DNA from: JBBAGC01 sp964491265
Lineage (GTDB): Bacteria; Spirochaetota; UBA4802; UBA5550
Assembly: GCA_964491265.1 (NCBI GenBank)
Contig: CAZBFP010000011.1
Span: 1-64,000, forward strand
Length of the DNA stretch: 64,000 bases
Reading direction: 5' to 3'
Both the position numbers and the translations under genes were made by a program. Under the pieces are notes generated by a model. It saw nothing but the letters and a program-made list of their open reading frames with translations, was not told the origin of the DNA and made no database searches. Below are positions 51,901-60,659 of this stretch, in pieces. Positions within the stretch are counted from its first letter, which is position 1, and each line of letters starts with the position of its first letter.

Positions 51901-53183
51901 CCGAGCCTGTGAAGTGTGGGAGCACGGTTAAGAAGCACCGGATGCTCTCTTATAACCTCTTCGAGAACCTCCCATACTTCATCTCTTTCATTCTCAACCA
52001 TTTTTTTAGCAGATTTAATGTTCTGAACAAAGTCCTTATCTACAAGGCGTTTCATTATAAAAGGCTTAAAAAGCTCAATTGCCATTTTTTTAGGAAGCCC
52101 GCACTGATGCAGTTTAAGCTCAGGTCCCACTACAATAACAGAACGGCCGGAATAATCTACACGCTTACCGAGAAGATTCTGCCTGAAACGTCCCTGCTTA
52201 CCCTTAAGCATATCACTAAGAGATTTAAGTGGCCTGTTTCCCTTACCTTTTACCGCCCTCTTTCTCCTGCTGTTATCAAAAAGAGCATCAACAGCCTCCT
52301 GGAGCATACGCTTCTCATTTCTTACAATAATCTCCGGCGCACGGAGCATGAGGAGTCTTTTAAGCCTGTTATTTCTATTGATTACCCTTCTGTAAAGATC
52401 ATTAAGGTCAGATGTGGCAAATCTCCCTCCATCAAGCTGTACCATAGGCCTCAGTTCCGGGGGTATTACAGGTACTACATCGAGTATCATCCACTCAGGT
52501 TTGTTTCCCGATTCCTTGAATGACTCAATTATTTCAAGACGCTTAATCATCTTTTTGTCGATCTTGGCATCACGGGCAGACTTACTGTCAATTTCAGCTC
52601 TGAGATTTCTCGACTGTTCATCAAGGTCGATATTCATCAGCATATCCTTGATTGCTTCAGCACCCATAGAAGCAACAAAGTCATCGCCATGTCTTTCGTA
52701 AAGATCATAATAGGTATCTTCATCAAGAATATCGCCGGCTTTTACATCTTCAACTTCCGCACTGCCCGGATCGATTACTATATATTTTTCATAATACAAT
52801 ACTGATTTTAGTGAAGTTACTGTTAAATCAAGGAGGAGCCCCATCCTGGAAGGCACAGACCTGTAGTACCAGATATGGGCTACAGGAGCAGCCAGCTCAA
52901 TATGTCCGCCCCTTTCTCTTCTAACCTTGTAATGTGTCACCTCGACACCGCATCTGTCGCAGACAACACCTTTATATCTTATTGACTTGAATTTACCGCA
53001 ATAGCACTCCCACTCTTTGGTTGTACCGAAAATTCTTTCGCAGAAAAGTCCGTCCCTTTCCGGTTTGAGAGTCCTGTAATTTATTGTTTCCGGCTTTTTA
53101 ACCTCACCATAGGACCATTCTCTGACCATATCTGGTGAAGCAAGCTTAATCTGAATAGAACTGAAATCGTTAAAGTCCCTCAT
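48906..53183 (-). CDS. rpoC: RNA polymerase beta-prime subunit
   Basis: 1425 aa. Catalytic motif NADFDGDQMAVHVP (about residues 450-463) with the three Mg-binding Asp. N-terminal zinc site CYCG...CDRC (about 60-78), second zinc site CESKHGVCAKC (about 850-860); trigger loop region MRTFHIGGIAS. No large lineage insertion such as the E. coli SI3 is evident. 66 bp after rpoB. Confidence 0.99.
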   Translation of the reverse strand: MRDFNDFSSIQIKLASPDMVREWSYGEVKKPETINYRTLKPERDGLFCERIFGTTKEWECYCGKFKSIRYKGVVCDRCGVEVTHYKVRRERGGHIELAAPVAHIWYYRSVPSRMGLLLDLTVTSLKSVLYYEKYIVIDPGSAEVEDVKAGDILDEDTYYDLYERHGDDFVASMGAEAIKDMLMNIDLDEQSRNLRAEIDSKSARDAKIDKKMIKRLEIIESFKESGNKPEWMILDVVPVIPPELRPMVQLDGGRFATSDLNDLYRRVINRNNRLKRLLMLRAPEIIVRNEKRMLQEAVDALFDNSRRKRAVKGKGNRPLKSLSDMLKGKQGRFRQNLLGKRVDYSGRSVIVVGPELKLHQCGLPKKMAIELFKPFIMKRLVDKDFVQNIKSAKKMVENERDEVWEVLEEVIREHPVLLNRAPTLHRLGIQAFEPVLVEGKAIKLHPLVCHAYNADFDGDQMAVHVPLSPRAQLECWTLMLSTNNLLSPANGHPVVTPSQDIVLGIYYLTDMILESKGEGKYFDTLEDVLRAIDHDQIKYRTKIKFFMNDDWVETTAGRLVFNDILPEGYPFINEVVGDKKISAIIASVFKKFGPNVTVKMLDDIKDTGYLYGTRFAPTISMSDIIIPPEKKDIIDIEDKKVVSIENEYRNGYITDEERYNRVINLWTEANEKIADVMFQGFENNMGGHNPIFIMAVSGARGSKQQIRQLAGMRGLMAKPSGEIIEVPIKANFKEGLTVLEYFISTNGARKGLADTALKTADAGYLTRRLVDIAQDVVINEIDCGTTVGIDIFAIKEGDTVIDSLGSRVLGRTLLYDLINPVTGEILSKADEVIDEEIADIIDEIEIDSIEIRSVLTCESKHGVCAKCYGRNLATARPVEIGEAVGIIAAQSIGQPGTQLTMRTFHIGGIASMAVEESEIKLNYPVFIKDITSKMIHTEEDKIITVRRGYLIVQRIISEVDIKSKSEFSVNDGEKVYAGKVFGTSPAGDEYKAVNTGMLKIDKKKAYIIGDPYSIPINVGTEIIGELEFDKKNSLYEPVQKPYASNEIIAQFDPWFEPILTEITGRVEFVDVELNKSLIEEIDLVSGVKKRVIVEYKTEKLQPRVNVYGTGSEPTTYLLPKGANLMVADGDTVNAGVVLAKIPRGAEKTKDITGGLPRVAELFEARTPRDAATLSAIDGHVTIGDTVKNKRKIIITADDGTPKEYSIPVSKFLRVQDKDWLKKGEKIDDGPVDPHEILRIKGPRELQKFLVNEVQEVYRLQGVAINDKHIEVIVRQMLRKVRVTDQGDSGFVIEQVVDKFDFIEENDRVLSEGGKPASAIPVLMGITKAALNTESFISAASFQETTRVLTDAAIKGKVDHLRGLKENVIIGHLIPAGTGARIYDNIEIYQEEPGDLDGVVQEAVEVADLTEQAAGEVKIAENGIEN

Positions 53184-53249
53184 GATTCTTCCTTAAACCT
53201 TATTTTAAAATATTAAAAACATAAGCCCTGACAATCAGAGGCTTATCCA

Positions 53250-56200
53250 TTACTCAAAATCATCATTTTCCAGAGTCTCTATATGAATCTTTCTCTTTGG
53301 CTTACTAAAGCCTTCGCTCCACTCGGAAAGACTTATTTCAGTACCGTTGGAATCATAAATTTTAACATCAAGAGCAAGACCTCTCAGCTCCTGAATAAGT
53401 ACATTAAAGGACTCCGGTATGCCGGGTGAAGTTGTGTTTATCCCTTTCACTATTGCCTCGTAAATTCTTGCCCTTCCGAGCATATCATCCGATTTCACAG
53501 TAAGAAGTTCCTGAAGGGTGTAAGCTGCTCCATATGCTTCAAGGGCCCATACCTCCATCTCACCAAGGCGCTGCCCGCCGAACTGGGCTTTACCCCCAAG
53601 AGGCTGCTGGGTTACAAGTGAATATGGACCTGTTGACCTGGCATGAATCTTATCATCAACCATGTGCGCAAGTTTCAGGATATACACATATCCCACCATT
53701 ACTTCACCTTCAAAAGGCTCCCCGGTACGTCCGTCATAGAGAACTGTCTTTGAAGTTTCTGCAAGGCCCGCTTTTTTGAGATACTCTTTAATATCTTTAT
53801 CCTTGGCACCGTCAAAGATTGGTGTTTCAATAATAATATCAAGTTCATGAGCAGCCCAGCCCAGCTCTGTTTCAAGAAGCTGCCCCAGGTTCATTCGTGA
53901 CGGAACCCCGAGAGGATTGAGAACAATATCAACAGGTCTCCCATCAGGCATAAAAGGCATATCGTATTGAGATGCTATTTTTGAAATTACACCCTTGTTC
54001 CCGTGTCTTCCTGCTATCTTATCACCTACTGATATCTTTCTTTTATCTGCTATATATACTTTTACCAGCTCCTCTACTCCGGGAGCAAGCTCATCGCCGT
54101 TTTCTCTGGAAAAGCGTTTAACATCCAGGACCACTCCTTCCATTCCATTAGGGACCCTGAGAGATGTGTCTCTTACCTCACGGGCTTTTTCGCCAAAGAT
54201 AGAATAAAGAAGTTTATACTCAGGGGTCAGATCCTGCTCCCCTTTTGGAGTTACCTTACCCACAAGGATGTCATCAGGCATTACATGAGCCCCTACCCTG
54301 ACAATACCGTCAGCATCAAGATCTCTGAAAGCCTTATCATTAAGATTCGGGATATCCCTTGTAATTATCTCACGTCCCAGCTTTGTTTCCCTGGCATCTA
54401 CTTCAAACTGTTCTATATGAACTGAAGTGAAAACATCCTCTTCAATCAGTCTATCTGAAAGGAGGATAGCATCCTCAAAATTATACCCCATCCATGGCAT
54501 AAATGCCACAAGGATATTTTTCCCCAGAGCCAGACGCCCCTTATCAGTTGCAGGTCCGTCAGCTATAATATCACCAGCCTTAATCTTCTGCCCCTCAACC
54601 ACAAGAGGTTTCTGATTAAAACATGTGCCCTGGTTGGTTCTTTTAAATTTCTGAAGTGCGTATTCATCAATTTCTCCGCTTGGAAGCTTTACCCTCACTG
54701 TGCTGCCGTCAGCATAAATAACTTCACCGGCTCTTTTAGCTATTAAAAGAACTCCTGAATCATATGCTGCATGAGGTTCTACTCCAGTTCCCACTAGAGG
54801 CGCCTCTTCTGTTAAAAGCGGCACAGCCTGACGCTGCATATTTGAACCCATAAGCGCCCGGTTTGCATCATCATGCTCAAGAAACGGGATAAGGCTTGTC
54901 GATATGGAGAATACCTGATTCGGGGAAACGTCCATATACTGAATTTCTTTAGGTTTTTTATAGGGGAAATTCCCCCTGTTTCTGCATGGGATAAGATTTT
55001 TTATAAAGTTTCCGCTTTCATCAAGCTCAGCATTGGCCTGAGCAATAAAGTAATTATCCTCTACATTAGCTGTGAGATACTCTATCTTGTCAGTTACAAC
55101 CCCCTTCTCAACAAACCTGTATGGGGTTTCCAGGAAACCGTACTCGTTTATCCTTCCAAATGTACTGAGAGAAGCGATAAGGCCGATATTCGGCCCTTCA
55201 GGGGTTTCTATAGGGCACATCCTGCCATAGTGAGTAGGGTGTACATCACGTACTTCAAAACCTGCTCTCTCTCTGGAAAGTCCCCCCGGGCCTAAGGCGT
55301 TAAGCCTTCTTTTGTGAGTAAGCTCTGCAAGAGGGTTTGTCTGATCCATAAACTGAGACAACTGACTCGATCCGAAAAATTCGTTTATAACTGCAGATAT
55401 AGGCTTAATACTAATCAAAGCCTGGGGAGTAATAATATCAAGATCCTGAATTGTCATTCTCTCTTTTATTACCCTTTCCATCCTCTGAAAACCGACCTTA
55501 ACCTGGTTCATTATAAGCTCGCCAACAGTTCTTACCCGTCTATTTCCAAGATGGTCGATGTCATCTACTATTGTATAAACAAATTTCTTTTCTTTTTCAC
55601 CCGATTTTGTAGTTAGTTCATACTCATAACCTTCAGCTTCCGCTATAAGATAAAGCATATATTTTACTGTATGAACAATATCGTCCCTTGTAAGTACCTC
55701 AACAGGATCATCAAAACCGAATTTACTGTTAATTTTATAACGGCCCACTGAACTGAGGGTATATGACCTCGGATTAAAAAATAACCTGTCAAGTTCAATC
55801 TGTGCATTTTCAATATTTGTAGGCTCGCCCGGTCTCATAACCGCGTGAAGAGCAAGAAGGGCCACTTCTGATATGGAATAGTCGTGATCCTCCTCAAGCT
55901 TGAGATTCTTCTTTATATAGTCTGATTCCACGGCAAAAGTTGTACTAAGATATGCGTCCTCTTTCCTGTTGGGGAAATCGATAAGCTCTACTTCAGATAT
56001 CTTCTCTTCTTTAAAACGGTCGATTACATCTATATTCACCCGTTCAGCAGCTTCGATTATAACTTCACCGGTTGATTTGCTTATAACATCTGAAGCGACC
56101 CGCCTTCCATTTAAGGATTCATAGTCCTCTTCACTTTTAAGTTTTATTTTTGAAACATCATAAAATATTTTTACAATCTCTTCATTTGTTTCAATTCCCA

Positions 56201-56789
56201 GAGCTTTGATTAAAAGAGTTACAGGAAATTTCTTTTTTCTGTCGATTCTTCCAACAAGAAAACCTTTATTGTCCATTTCAAACTCAAGCCAGGAACCCCT
56301 GTCAGGTATAACCCTGCAGTTATAAGCCCGCTCATCCTCCTCGTAAAAGAAGAAAATTCCCGGTGATCTGTGAAGCTGATTAACGACTACCCGCTCAGCT
56401 CCATTTATTATAAAAGTACCCCTGTCTGTCATTATGGGGATATCACCCATATAAACAGACTGCTCCCTTACTTCCATACTATCTTTACGGATAAGCCGTA
56501 TTGTAGATTTCAGAGGTGAAGCATAGGTTACATCTCTTTCTTTACATTCATATTCTGAATATTTCGGTTCACCTATTTCGTAATTGACAAACTCAAGGAC
56601 AACATCATCATGAGGGCTTTCTATAGGGAAAACCTCCTCAAAAACCGCCTGAAGTCCCTGGGATTTCTTTTTGGCAACCTTCTGCTGAATGAACCAGTCA
56701 TATGACTTGATCTGAATTTCTATTAAATTCGGAAGGTCAATTTTAGATTTAATTCTACCGAAATTGACTACTTTCTTTGATTCTTGCAT
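53250..56789 (-). CDS. rpoB: RNA polymerase beta subunit, predicted rifampicin-insensitive
   Basis: 1179 aa, short form without the E. coli lineage insertions. The rifampicin pocket reads FFGSSQLSQFMDQTNPLAEL then THKRRLNALGPGGLSRERAG. Asn497 sits where E. coli has Ser531, and Thr replaces Asn518; Asp516 and His526 equivalents are retained. Asn at 531 is characteristic of spirochaetes and is linked to their natural rifampicin resistance. Catalytic-side motifs (GHKGNKGV-like AGRHGNKGVIS, KVTPKGEQDL) are intact. A hairpin lies between rplL and this gene. Confidence 0.99.
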   Translation of the reverse strand: MQESKKVVNFGRIKSKIDLPNLIEIQIKSYDWFIQQKVAKKKSQGLQAVFEEVFPIESPHDDVVLEFVNYEIGEPKYSEYECKERDVTYASPLKSTIRLIRKDSMEVREQSVYMGDIPIMTDRGTFIINGAERVVVNQLHRSPGIFFFYEEDERAYNCRVIPDRGSWLEFEMDNKGFLVGRIDRKKKFPVTLLIKALGIETNEEIVKIFYDVSKIKLKSEEDYESLNGRRVASDVISKSTGEVIIEAAERVNIDVIDRFKEEKISEVELIDFPNRKEDAYLSTTFAVESDYIKKNLKLEEDHDYSISEVALLALHAVMRPGEPTNIENAQIELDRLFFNPRSYTLSSVGRYKINSKFGFDDPVEVLTRDDIVHTVKYMLYLIAEAEGYEYELTTKSGEKEKKFVYTIVDDIDHLGNRRVRTVGELIMNQVKVGFQRMERVIKERMTIQDLDIITPQALISIKPISAVINEFFGSSQLSQFMDQTNPLAELTHKRRLNALGPGGLSRERAGFEVRDVHPTHYGRMCPIETPEGPNIGLIASLSTFGRINEYGFLETPYRFVEKGVVTDKIEYLTANVEDNYFIAQANAELDESGNFIKNLIPCRNRGNFPYKKPKEIQYMDVSPNQVFSISTSLIPFLEHDDANRALMGSNMQRQAVPLLTEEAPLVGTGVEPHAAYDSGVLLIAKRAGEVIYADGSTVRVKLPSGEIDEYALQKFKRTNQGTCFNQKPLVVEGQKIKAGDIIADGPATDKGRLALGKNILVAFMPWMGYNFEDAILLSDRLIEEDVFTSVHIEQFEVDARETKLGREIITRDIPNLNDKAFRDLDADGIVRVGAHVMPDDILVGKVTPKGEQDLTPEYKLLYSIFGEKAREVRDTSLRVPNGMEGVVLDVKRFSRENGDELAPGVEELVKVYIADKRKISVGDKIAGRHGNKGVISKIASQYDMPFMPDGRPVDIVLNPLGVPSRMNLGQLLETELGWAAHELDIIIETPIFDGAKDKDIKEYLKKAGLAETSKTVLYDGRTGEPFEGEVMVGYVYILKLAHMVDDKIHARSTGPYSLVTQQPLGGKAQFGGQRLGEMEVWALEAYGAAYTLQELLTVKSDDMLGRARIYEAIVKGINTTSPGIPESFNVLIQELRGLALDVKIYDSNGTEISLSEWSEGFSKPKRKIHIETLENDDFE

Positions 56790-56932
56790 TGAAATATAAA
56801 CCTTAACCTTTTATTATTAATATATATAAGGATGAAAAGCTCATGAAAAAGAATTTTAAGTGGAACATATTAAATGTTTTGAACATATAATACCAGAATC
56901 AGAGTATAAAAGCAAATAAGTATTATTAACAC

Positions 56933-56965
56933 CAATAGGCTTGACCGAATCGATCAAACCTATTG
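56933..56965 (-). promoter_or_regulatory. Hairpin (attenuator candidate) between rplL and rpoB
   Basis: CAATAGGCTTGA (56933-56944) and TCAAACCTATTG (56954-56965) pair over 12 bp with one G-U. It lies in the 239-bp gap, as the E. coli rplL-rpoB attenuator does. The U-tail is weak, so partial termination or processing is possible. Confidence 0.5.
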
Positions 56966-57028
56966 ATAAAATAACTACGAATTGAAGGAAAATATTCTGT
57001 TATTCAAAATAACCTTTATAATACAGAA

Positions 57029-57406
57029 TTACTTGATCTCAACAGTAGCGCCGGCTGCCTCAAGCTGTTTTTTGAGTTCAGCAGCTTCTTCTTTTGATAC
57101 TTTTTCCTTAACAGTTTTTCCGCCTGCTTCAACAAGCTCTTTCGCTTCTTTAAGACCCAGGCCTGTAATTGTTCTTACTTCTTTGATTACGCCGACTTTA
57201 GCGTCGCCGAATCCTGTAAGAATAACATCAAATTCAGTCTGCTCTTCTACAGCTTCAGCAGCAGCAGGACCGCCTGCGGCAACAGCAACAGGTGCAGCTG
57301 CGGAAATTCCGAATTTCTCCTCCATTGCCTTTACAAGCTCAGAAGCTTCAATCAATGTAAGACTTCCGATAGCGTCAAGCAACTCTTCAATACTTAATTT
57401 TGCCAT
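57029..57406 (-). CDS. rplL: 50S ribosomal protein L7/L12
   Basis: 125 aa; stalk protein recruiting translation GTPases. N-terminal dimerisation domain, Ala/Pro-rich hinge (AAAPVAVAAGGPAAAEA) and C-terminal factor-binding domain (KVGVIKEVRTITGLGLKEAKELVE). 152 bp after rplJ. Confidence 0.98.
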   Translation of the reverse strand: MAKLSIEELLDAIGSLTLIEASELVKAMEEKFGISAAAPVAVAAGGPAAAEAVEEQTEFDVILTGFGDAKVGVIKEVRTITGLGLKEAKELVEAGGKTVKEKVSKEEAAELKKQLEAAGATVEIK

Positions 57407-57558
57407 TTTGTTACTCCTTTATACTTAGTGAATTTCTTCAAGTTAGACGGTCTAATGCCGTAAAACCTATAAAGGGCCAGGCATTGATCCATAACGTTTA
57501 ACCACACATACAGGAACAGAAATCCTAACCACTTATATTTAAACAATCAATCCTTGGA

Positions 57559-58077
57559 TTAATTATTATTTGCTTCTGCAACGGCGTTAATGCCGCGTGC
57601 CAGTGATGCCATAATCTGATTCATTCCAACAGCAATCCCTCTTGCAGGGCCGTTGATCAGAGACATGGTCTGAGAAAGCAGAACTTCTTTTGATGGAAGA
57701 TCGGCAATTCTTTTTATCTGGCTTTCGTTATATACTACGTTGTCAATTACTCCGCCGGTAAAAGAAAACTTATCATTCTTTGCAGCGAATTCCTTAAGAG
57801 TTTTAGCCACATCCCCTGCCTCTTCTCCGGCAAAAGCAACAGCAACAGGGCCTTTAAGCAGATCATCAATATTCTCATACCCGCTCTGCTCTAGGGCTCT
57901 CTTAAAAAGATTGTTTTTAACAACTTTATATTGAGCATTTTTTTCTGTGAGAAGTCTTCTCAGGACTGCAAGATCATTTACTTTCACACCTGAATAATCG
58001 GTTAAAATAAAATTGCTTCTGCTCTTAAGCTTTTCTGAGAGCTCTTTAACTTCATCTACTTTATATTGTTTAACCAT
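57559..58077 (-). CDS. rplJ: 50S ribosomal protein L10
   Basis: 172 aa; stalk base holding L12 dimers through its C-terminal helix. DYSGVKVNDLAVLRRLL and YKVVKNNLFKRAL are typical. Its ATG overlaps the last base of rplA, so any L10 leader lies within rplA. Confidence 0.97.
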   Translation of the reverse strand: MVKQYKVDEVKELSEKLKSRSNFILTDYSGVKVNDLAVLRRLLTEKNAQYKVVKNNLFKRALEQSGYENIDDLLKGPVAVAFAGEEAGDVAKTLKEFAAKNDKFSFTGGVIDNVVYNESQIKRIADLPSKEVLLSQTMSLINGPARGIAVGMNQIMASLARGINAVAEANNN

Positions 58078-58760
58078 TATCTGTCGATCCCCTTATGATT
58101 AATTTTTATCCCGGGTCCCATGGAAGAGCTTATATAAACTGATTTTATATAGTTCCCTTTGGCATCTGAAGGTTTATCTTTCATAATCTGATTAAAGAAA
58201 GCATTGATGTTATCGACAATTGAACCATCTTCAAAAGAAAGATTACCAACCAGCATATGGATTACACCGGTTTTATCAGCCCTGTAATCAACACGGCCCC
58301 CCTTAAGTTCCTTTACAATCTCTTTCACATTATCAGTAACTGTACCCGATTTAGGCTTAGGCATAAGACCTTTACGTCCGAGAACAGGGCCGAGTTTACC
58401 AACCTCTTTCATCATATCAGGGGTGGCAACAACAGCCTGGAAATCTATCCAGCCTTCTTTTATCTTTTCGATCATTTCTTCAGCACCAACATAATCAGCA
58501 CCAGCGTCAAGGGCCTCTTTCTGTTTGTCACCTTTACATATTACGAGCACTTTTTTGGTTTTTCCTGTGCCTGCAGGGAGAACTGATGATCCCCTTACAT
58601 TCTGCATACTTTTGTGCACTATCTTCACAGCCATATCAACAGATTCATTAAAACCAGCCCACTTCAGCTCCTTCATGAGCTTAACAGCATCCTCGGGACT
58701 ATAAAGGATTGTCTTATCTACTTTTTCTCTTGCGGCAGTTATTTTTTTCCCTCTTTTCAT
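58077..58760 (-). CDS. rplA: 50S ribosomal protein L1
   Basis: 227 aa; L1-stalk protein, translational autorepressor of the L11 operon in E. coli. GADYVGAEEMIEKIKEGW, LGPVLGRKGLMPKPKSGTV and GRVDYRADKTGVIHMLVG are signatures. Confidence 0.98.
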   Translation of the reverse strand: MKRGKKITAAREKVDKTILYSPEDAVKLMKELKWAGFNESVDMAVKIVHKSMQNVRGSSVLPAGTGKTKKVLVICKGDKQKEALDAGADYVGAEEMIEKIKEGWIDFQAVVATPDMMKEVGKLGPVLGRKGLMPKPKSGTVTDNVKEIVKELKGGRVDYRADKTGVIHMLVGNLSFEDGSIVDNINAFFNQIMKDKPSDAKGNYIKSVYISSSMGPGIKINHKGIDR

Positions 58761-58795
58761 CTCATAAACCTCTCTTAGCTTAACTGTCCCAGGGA

Positions 58796-59233
58796 CTAGT
58801 CAACCACTTCAACCCCCATTGATCTTGCTGTTCCAGCTATAATATTTGCCCCTGCCTGCACATCATTAGCATTAAGGTCAGGCATTTTAAGCTGTGCTAT
58901 CTCTTCAAGCTGCTTCCTTGTAATTTTACCCGCCTTGATCTTGTTCGGCTCACTTGACCCTTTGTCAATCTTTATCGATTTTCTCACAAGTACGGATGCA
59001 GGCGGTGTTTTTGTTATAAATGTATAGGTTCTATCCTCATACACAGTAATAACAACAGGTGTTACTGTACCCATCTGATCTTTTGTTCTGTCATTAAAAG
59101 CCTTACAGAATTCCATTATATTAAGACCATGCTGGCCGAGAGCAGGCCCAACTGGCGGGGCCGGGTTTGCCTGCCCCCCTGTAATCTGCAGCTTAATCTG
59201 AGTAACAATCTTTTTTTTCTTTTTAGGTGCCAT
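58796..59233 (-). CDS. rplK: 50S ribosomal protein L11
   Basis: 145 aa; GTPase-centre protein and stringent-response partner of RelA. IKLQITGGQANPAPPVGPALGQHGLNIMEFCKAFN (about 11-45) has the Pro-rich hinge that binds thiostrepton-type drugs. Confidence 0.98.
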   Translation of the reverse strand: MAPKKKKKIVTQIKLQITGGQANPAPPVGPALGQHGLNIMEFCKAFNDRTKDQMGTVTPVVITVYEDRTYTFITKTPPASVLVRKSIKIDKGSSEPNKIKAGKITRKQLEEIAQLKMPDLNANDVQAGANIIAGTARSMGVEVVD

Positions 59234-59296
59234 CTTTATTATCCTATATCACTGAATCAATTTTATCAGAATTTAATCAGCATAAATTATTTCGAT

Positions 59297-59845
59297 TTAG
59301 ATCTTGCCGACCTGGAGAAAATCCAGATCCACCGGTGTTGCTCTTCCGAAAATTTCAACCTTCACTTTGAGGCGCCCCTTATCAGGGTAAACCTCTTCAA
59401 CAAGACCCGTAAAATTATTAAAAGGGCCGTCAATTACTTTAACATGTTCACCCACTGAAAAATCCACTGTTATTGTGGTTTTCTCACCTGTTCTCTGAGT
59501 CCCTCCGCTGAGCGAATCAAAAAGAGAGGCAACCTCACTATCATGCAGCGGCTTCGGCTTGTTTGTGCCGAAGGAACCCACAAAATTGGTAACACTGGGA
59601 ATCCCTTTTACAACTGTCCAGGTATGATCTGTCATCTCCATACGAACAAGGACATATCCGGGGAAGACCTTCTGCTGCTTAATCTTCTTTTTACCTTCTT
59701 TTACTTCCACTACTTCGACTGTAGGTATCTTAACATCAACTATCTCTTCAGAAAGTCCCAGATTCTCCACCTTTTTTTCAAGTGAAAGCTTTACCTTATT
59801 CTCATGACCGGAATAAGTATGAATTATATACCACCTCTTTGCCAT
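59297..59845 (-). CDS. nusG: Transcription factor NusG
   Basis: 182 aa; NGN domain (KRWYIIHTYSGHENKVK; PGYVLVRMEMTDHTWTVVKGIPSVTNFVG) and a C-terminal KOW domain (GEHVKVIDGPFNNFTGLVEEV) that meets S10/NusE or Rho. Its partner rpsJ is in the same block. One base after secE. Confidence 0.97.
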   Translation of the reverse strand: MAKRWYIIHTYSGHENKVKLSLEKKVENLGLSEEIVDVKIPTVEVVEVKEGKKKIKQQKVFPGYVLVRMEMTDHTWTVVKGIPSVTNFVGSFGTNKPKPLHDSEVASLFDSLSGGTQRTGEKTTITVDFSVGEHVKVIDGPFNNFTGLVEEVYPDKGRLKVKVEIFGRATPVDLDFLQVGKI

Positions 59846-59846
59846 A

Positions 59847-60053
59847 TCAGCCCATCACAATCTTAATAAGCTTCATGAGTGCCGAATCGACAAACCAGAG
59901 GAACAGAGAGATCATTATAACTGTAATTACAACAACTATAGTGAAACTGGTAACTTCGTCCCTGTCAGGCCAGGTTACTTTACGAAGCTCCTCTCTTGAC
60001 TCCTTGAGATAATCAACAAATTGTTTAATTTTCGCAACCAATTGGGGTAACAC
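59847..60053 (-). CDS. secE: Protein translocase subunit SecE
   Basis: 68 aa, the short one-helix form. The amphipathic segment LKESREELRKVTWPDRDEV precedes a single membrane helix (about 37-60). GTG start, sharing one base with the rpmG stop (TAGTG), so the genes are coupled. Confidence 0.93.
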   Translation of the reverse strand: MLPQLVAKIKQFVDYLKESREELRKVTWPDRDEVTSFTIVVVITVIMISLFLWFVDSALMKLIKIVMG

Positions 60054-60205
60054 TAAGCCTTAGTTTCTTTATGAACTGTATGTCTTCTATCAAACTTGCA
60101 GTATTTTTTCACTTCAAGTTTACCTGACTGCCCTTTTTTGTTCTTTGTAAAGGAGTAATTCTTCCTTTTACACTCCTGACACGCCAATAATACCACGTCA
60201 CGCAT
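60053..60205 (-). CDS. rpmG: 50S ribosomal protein L33
   Basis: 50 aa, read directly: MRDVVLLACQECKRKNYSFT, then KNKKGQSGKLEVKKYCKFDR and RHTVHKETKA. One zinc pair (CQEC) remains; the second is CKFD, so Asp replaces a Cys and full zinc binding is doubtful. First coding gene of the block, 121 bp after tRNA-Thr. Confidence 0.93.
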   Translation of the reverse strand: MRDVVLLACQECKRKNYSFTKNKKGQSGKLEVKKYCKFDRRHTVHKETKA

Positions 60206-60325
60206 TTCTACTACCCCACACTTTTATATAGTAAACCAAGAGCAAACTAATATCTGCCCTTCCTCAGTCAAGCATTTTTATTGCTTTTTTCAGGAAAAGA
60301 CCAATTTCAGCTTCAAAATACAATT

Positions 60326-60398
60326 AGCCCACGACCAGGATCGAACTGGTGACCTTTTGCTTACCATGCAAATGCTCTACCGACTGAGCTACGTGGGC
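60326..60398 (-). tRNA. tRNA-Thr (anticodon GGT)
   Basis: Cloverleaf read on the minus strand: acceptor GCCCACG/CGTGGGC, D-arm GCTCAGTCGGTAGAGC, anticodon stem TTTGC/GCAAA with loop ATGGTAA, T-arm CCAGTTCGATCCTGG. No encoded CCA. It lies upstream of rpmG-secE-nusG, a common place for a tRNA. The rest of the 454-bp gap (60206-60659) holds the glgP promoter and nothing else recognisable. Confidence 0.97.
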
Positions 60399-60584
60399 GC
60401 AGATTATTAAAATTCCGAAAAAGCAGAATGAAATCATAGAAAGAGCCCTTTTTCTGTCAACAATTAATTTCTGCTGCCTGCATAATAATTCATGGCTCCA
60501 CATCAGGCATAACTGATACAGGCTAAAAGTGCTGAAACAGCCTCTGAAAATCAGAAAAAATATATTTTCTATTATTTCTTTTTT

Positions 60585-60613
60585 TTGAAATGACTTAAAA
60601 TAAACATTATCTT
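60585..60613 (+). promoter_or_regulatory. Candidate promoter of glgP
   Basis: TTGAAA (60585-60590) and TATCTT (60608-60613) with a 17-bp spacer, 46 bp before the ATG. Confidence 0.5.
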
Positions 60614-60659
60614 TTAAGTCTAAAGGAATCAAGGATAATATTTAATAATCGGGGAAAAT

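Noticed and set aside
60324..60632. Open frame of 102 codons on the minus strand
   Set aside because: Its end is the translation of tRNA-Thr (HVAQSVEHLHGKQKVTSSILVVG region), and the rest is low-complexity leader.
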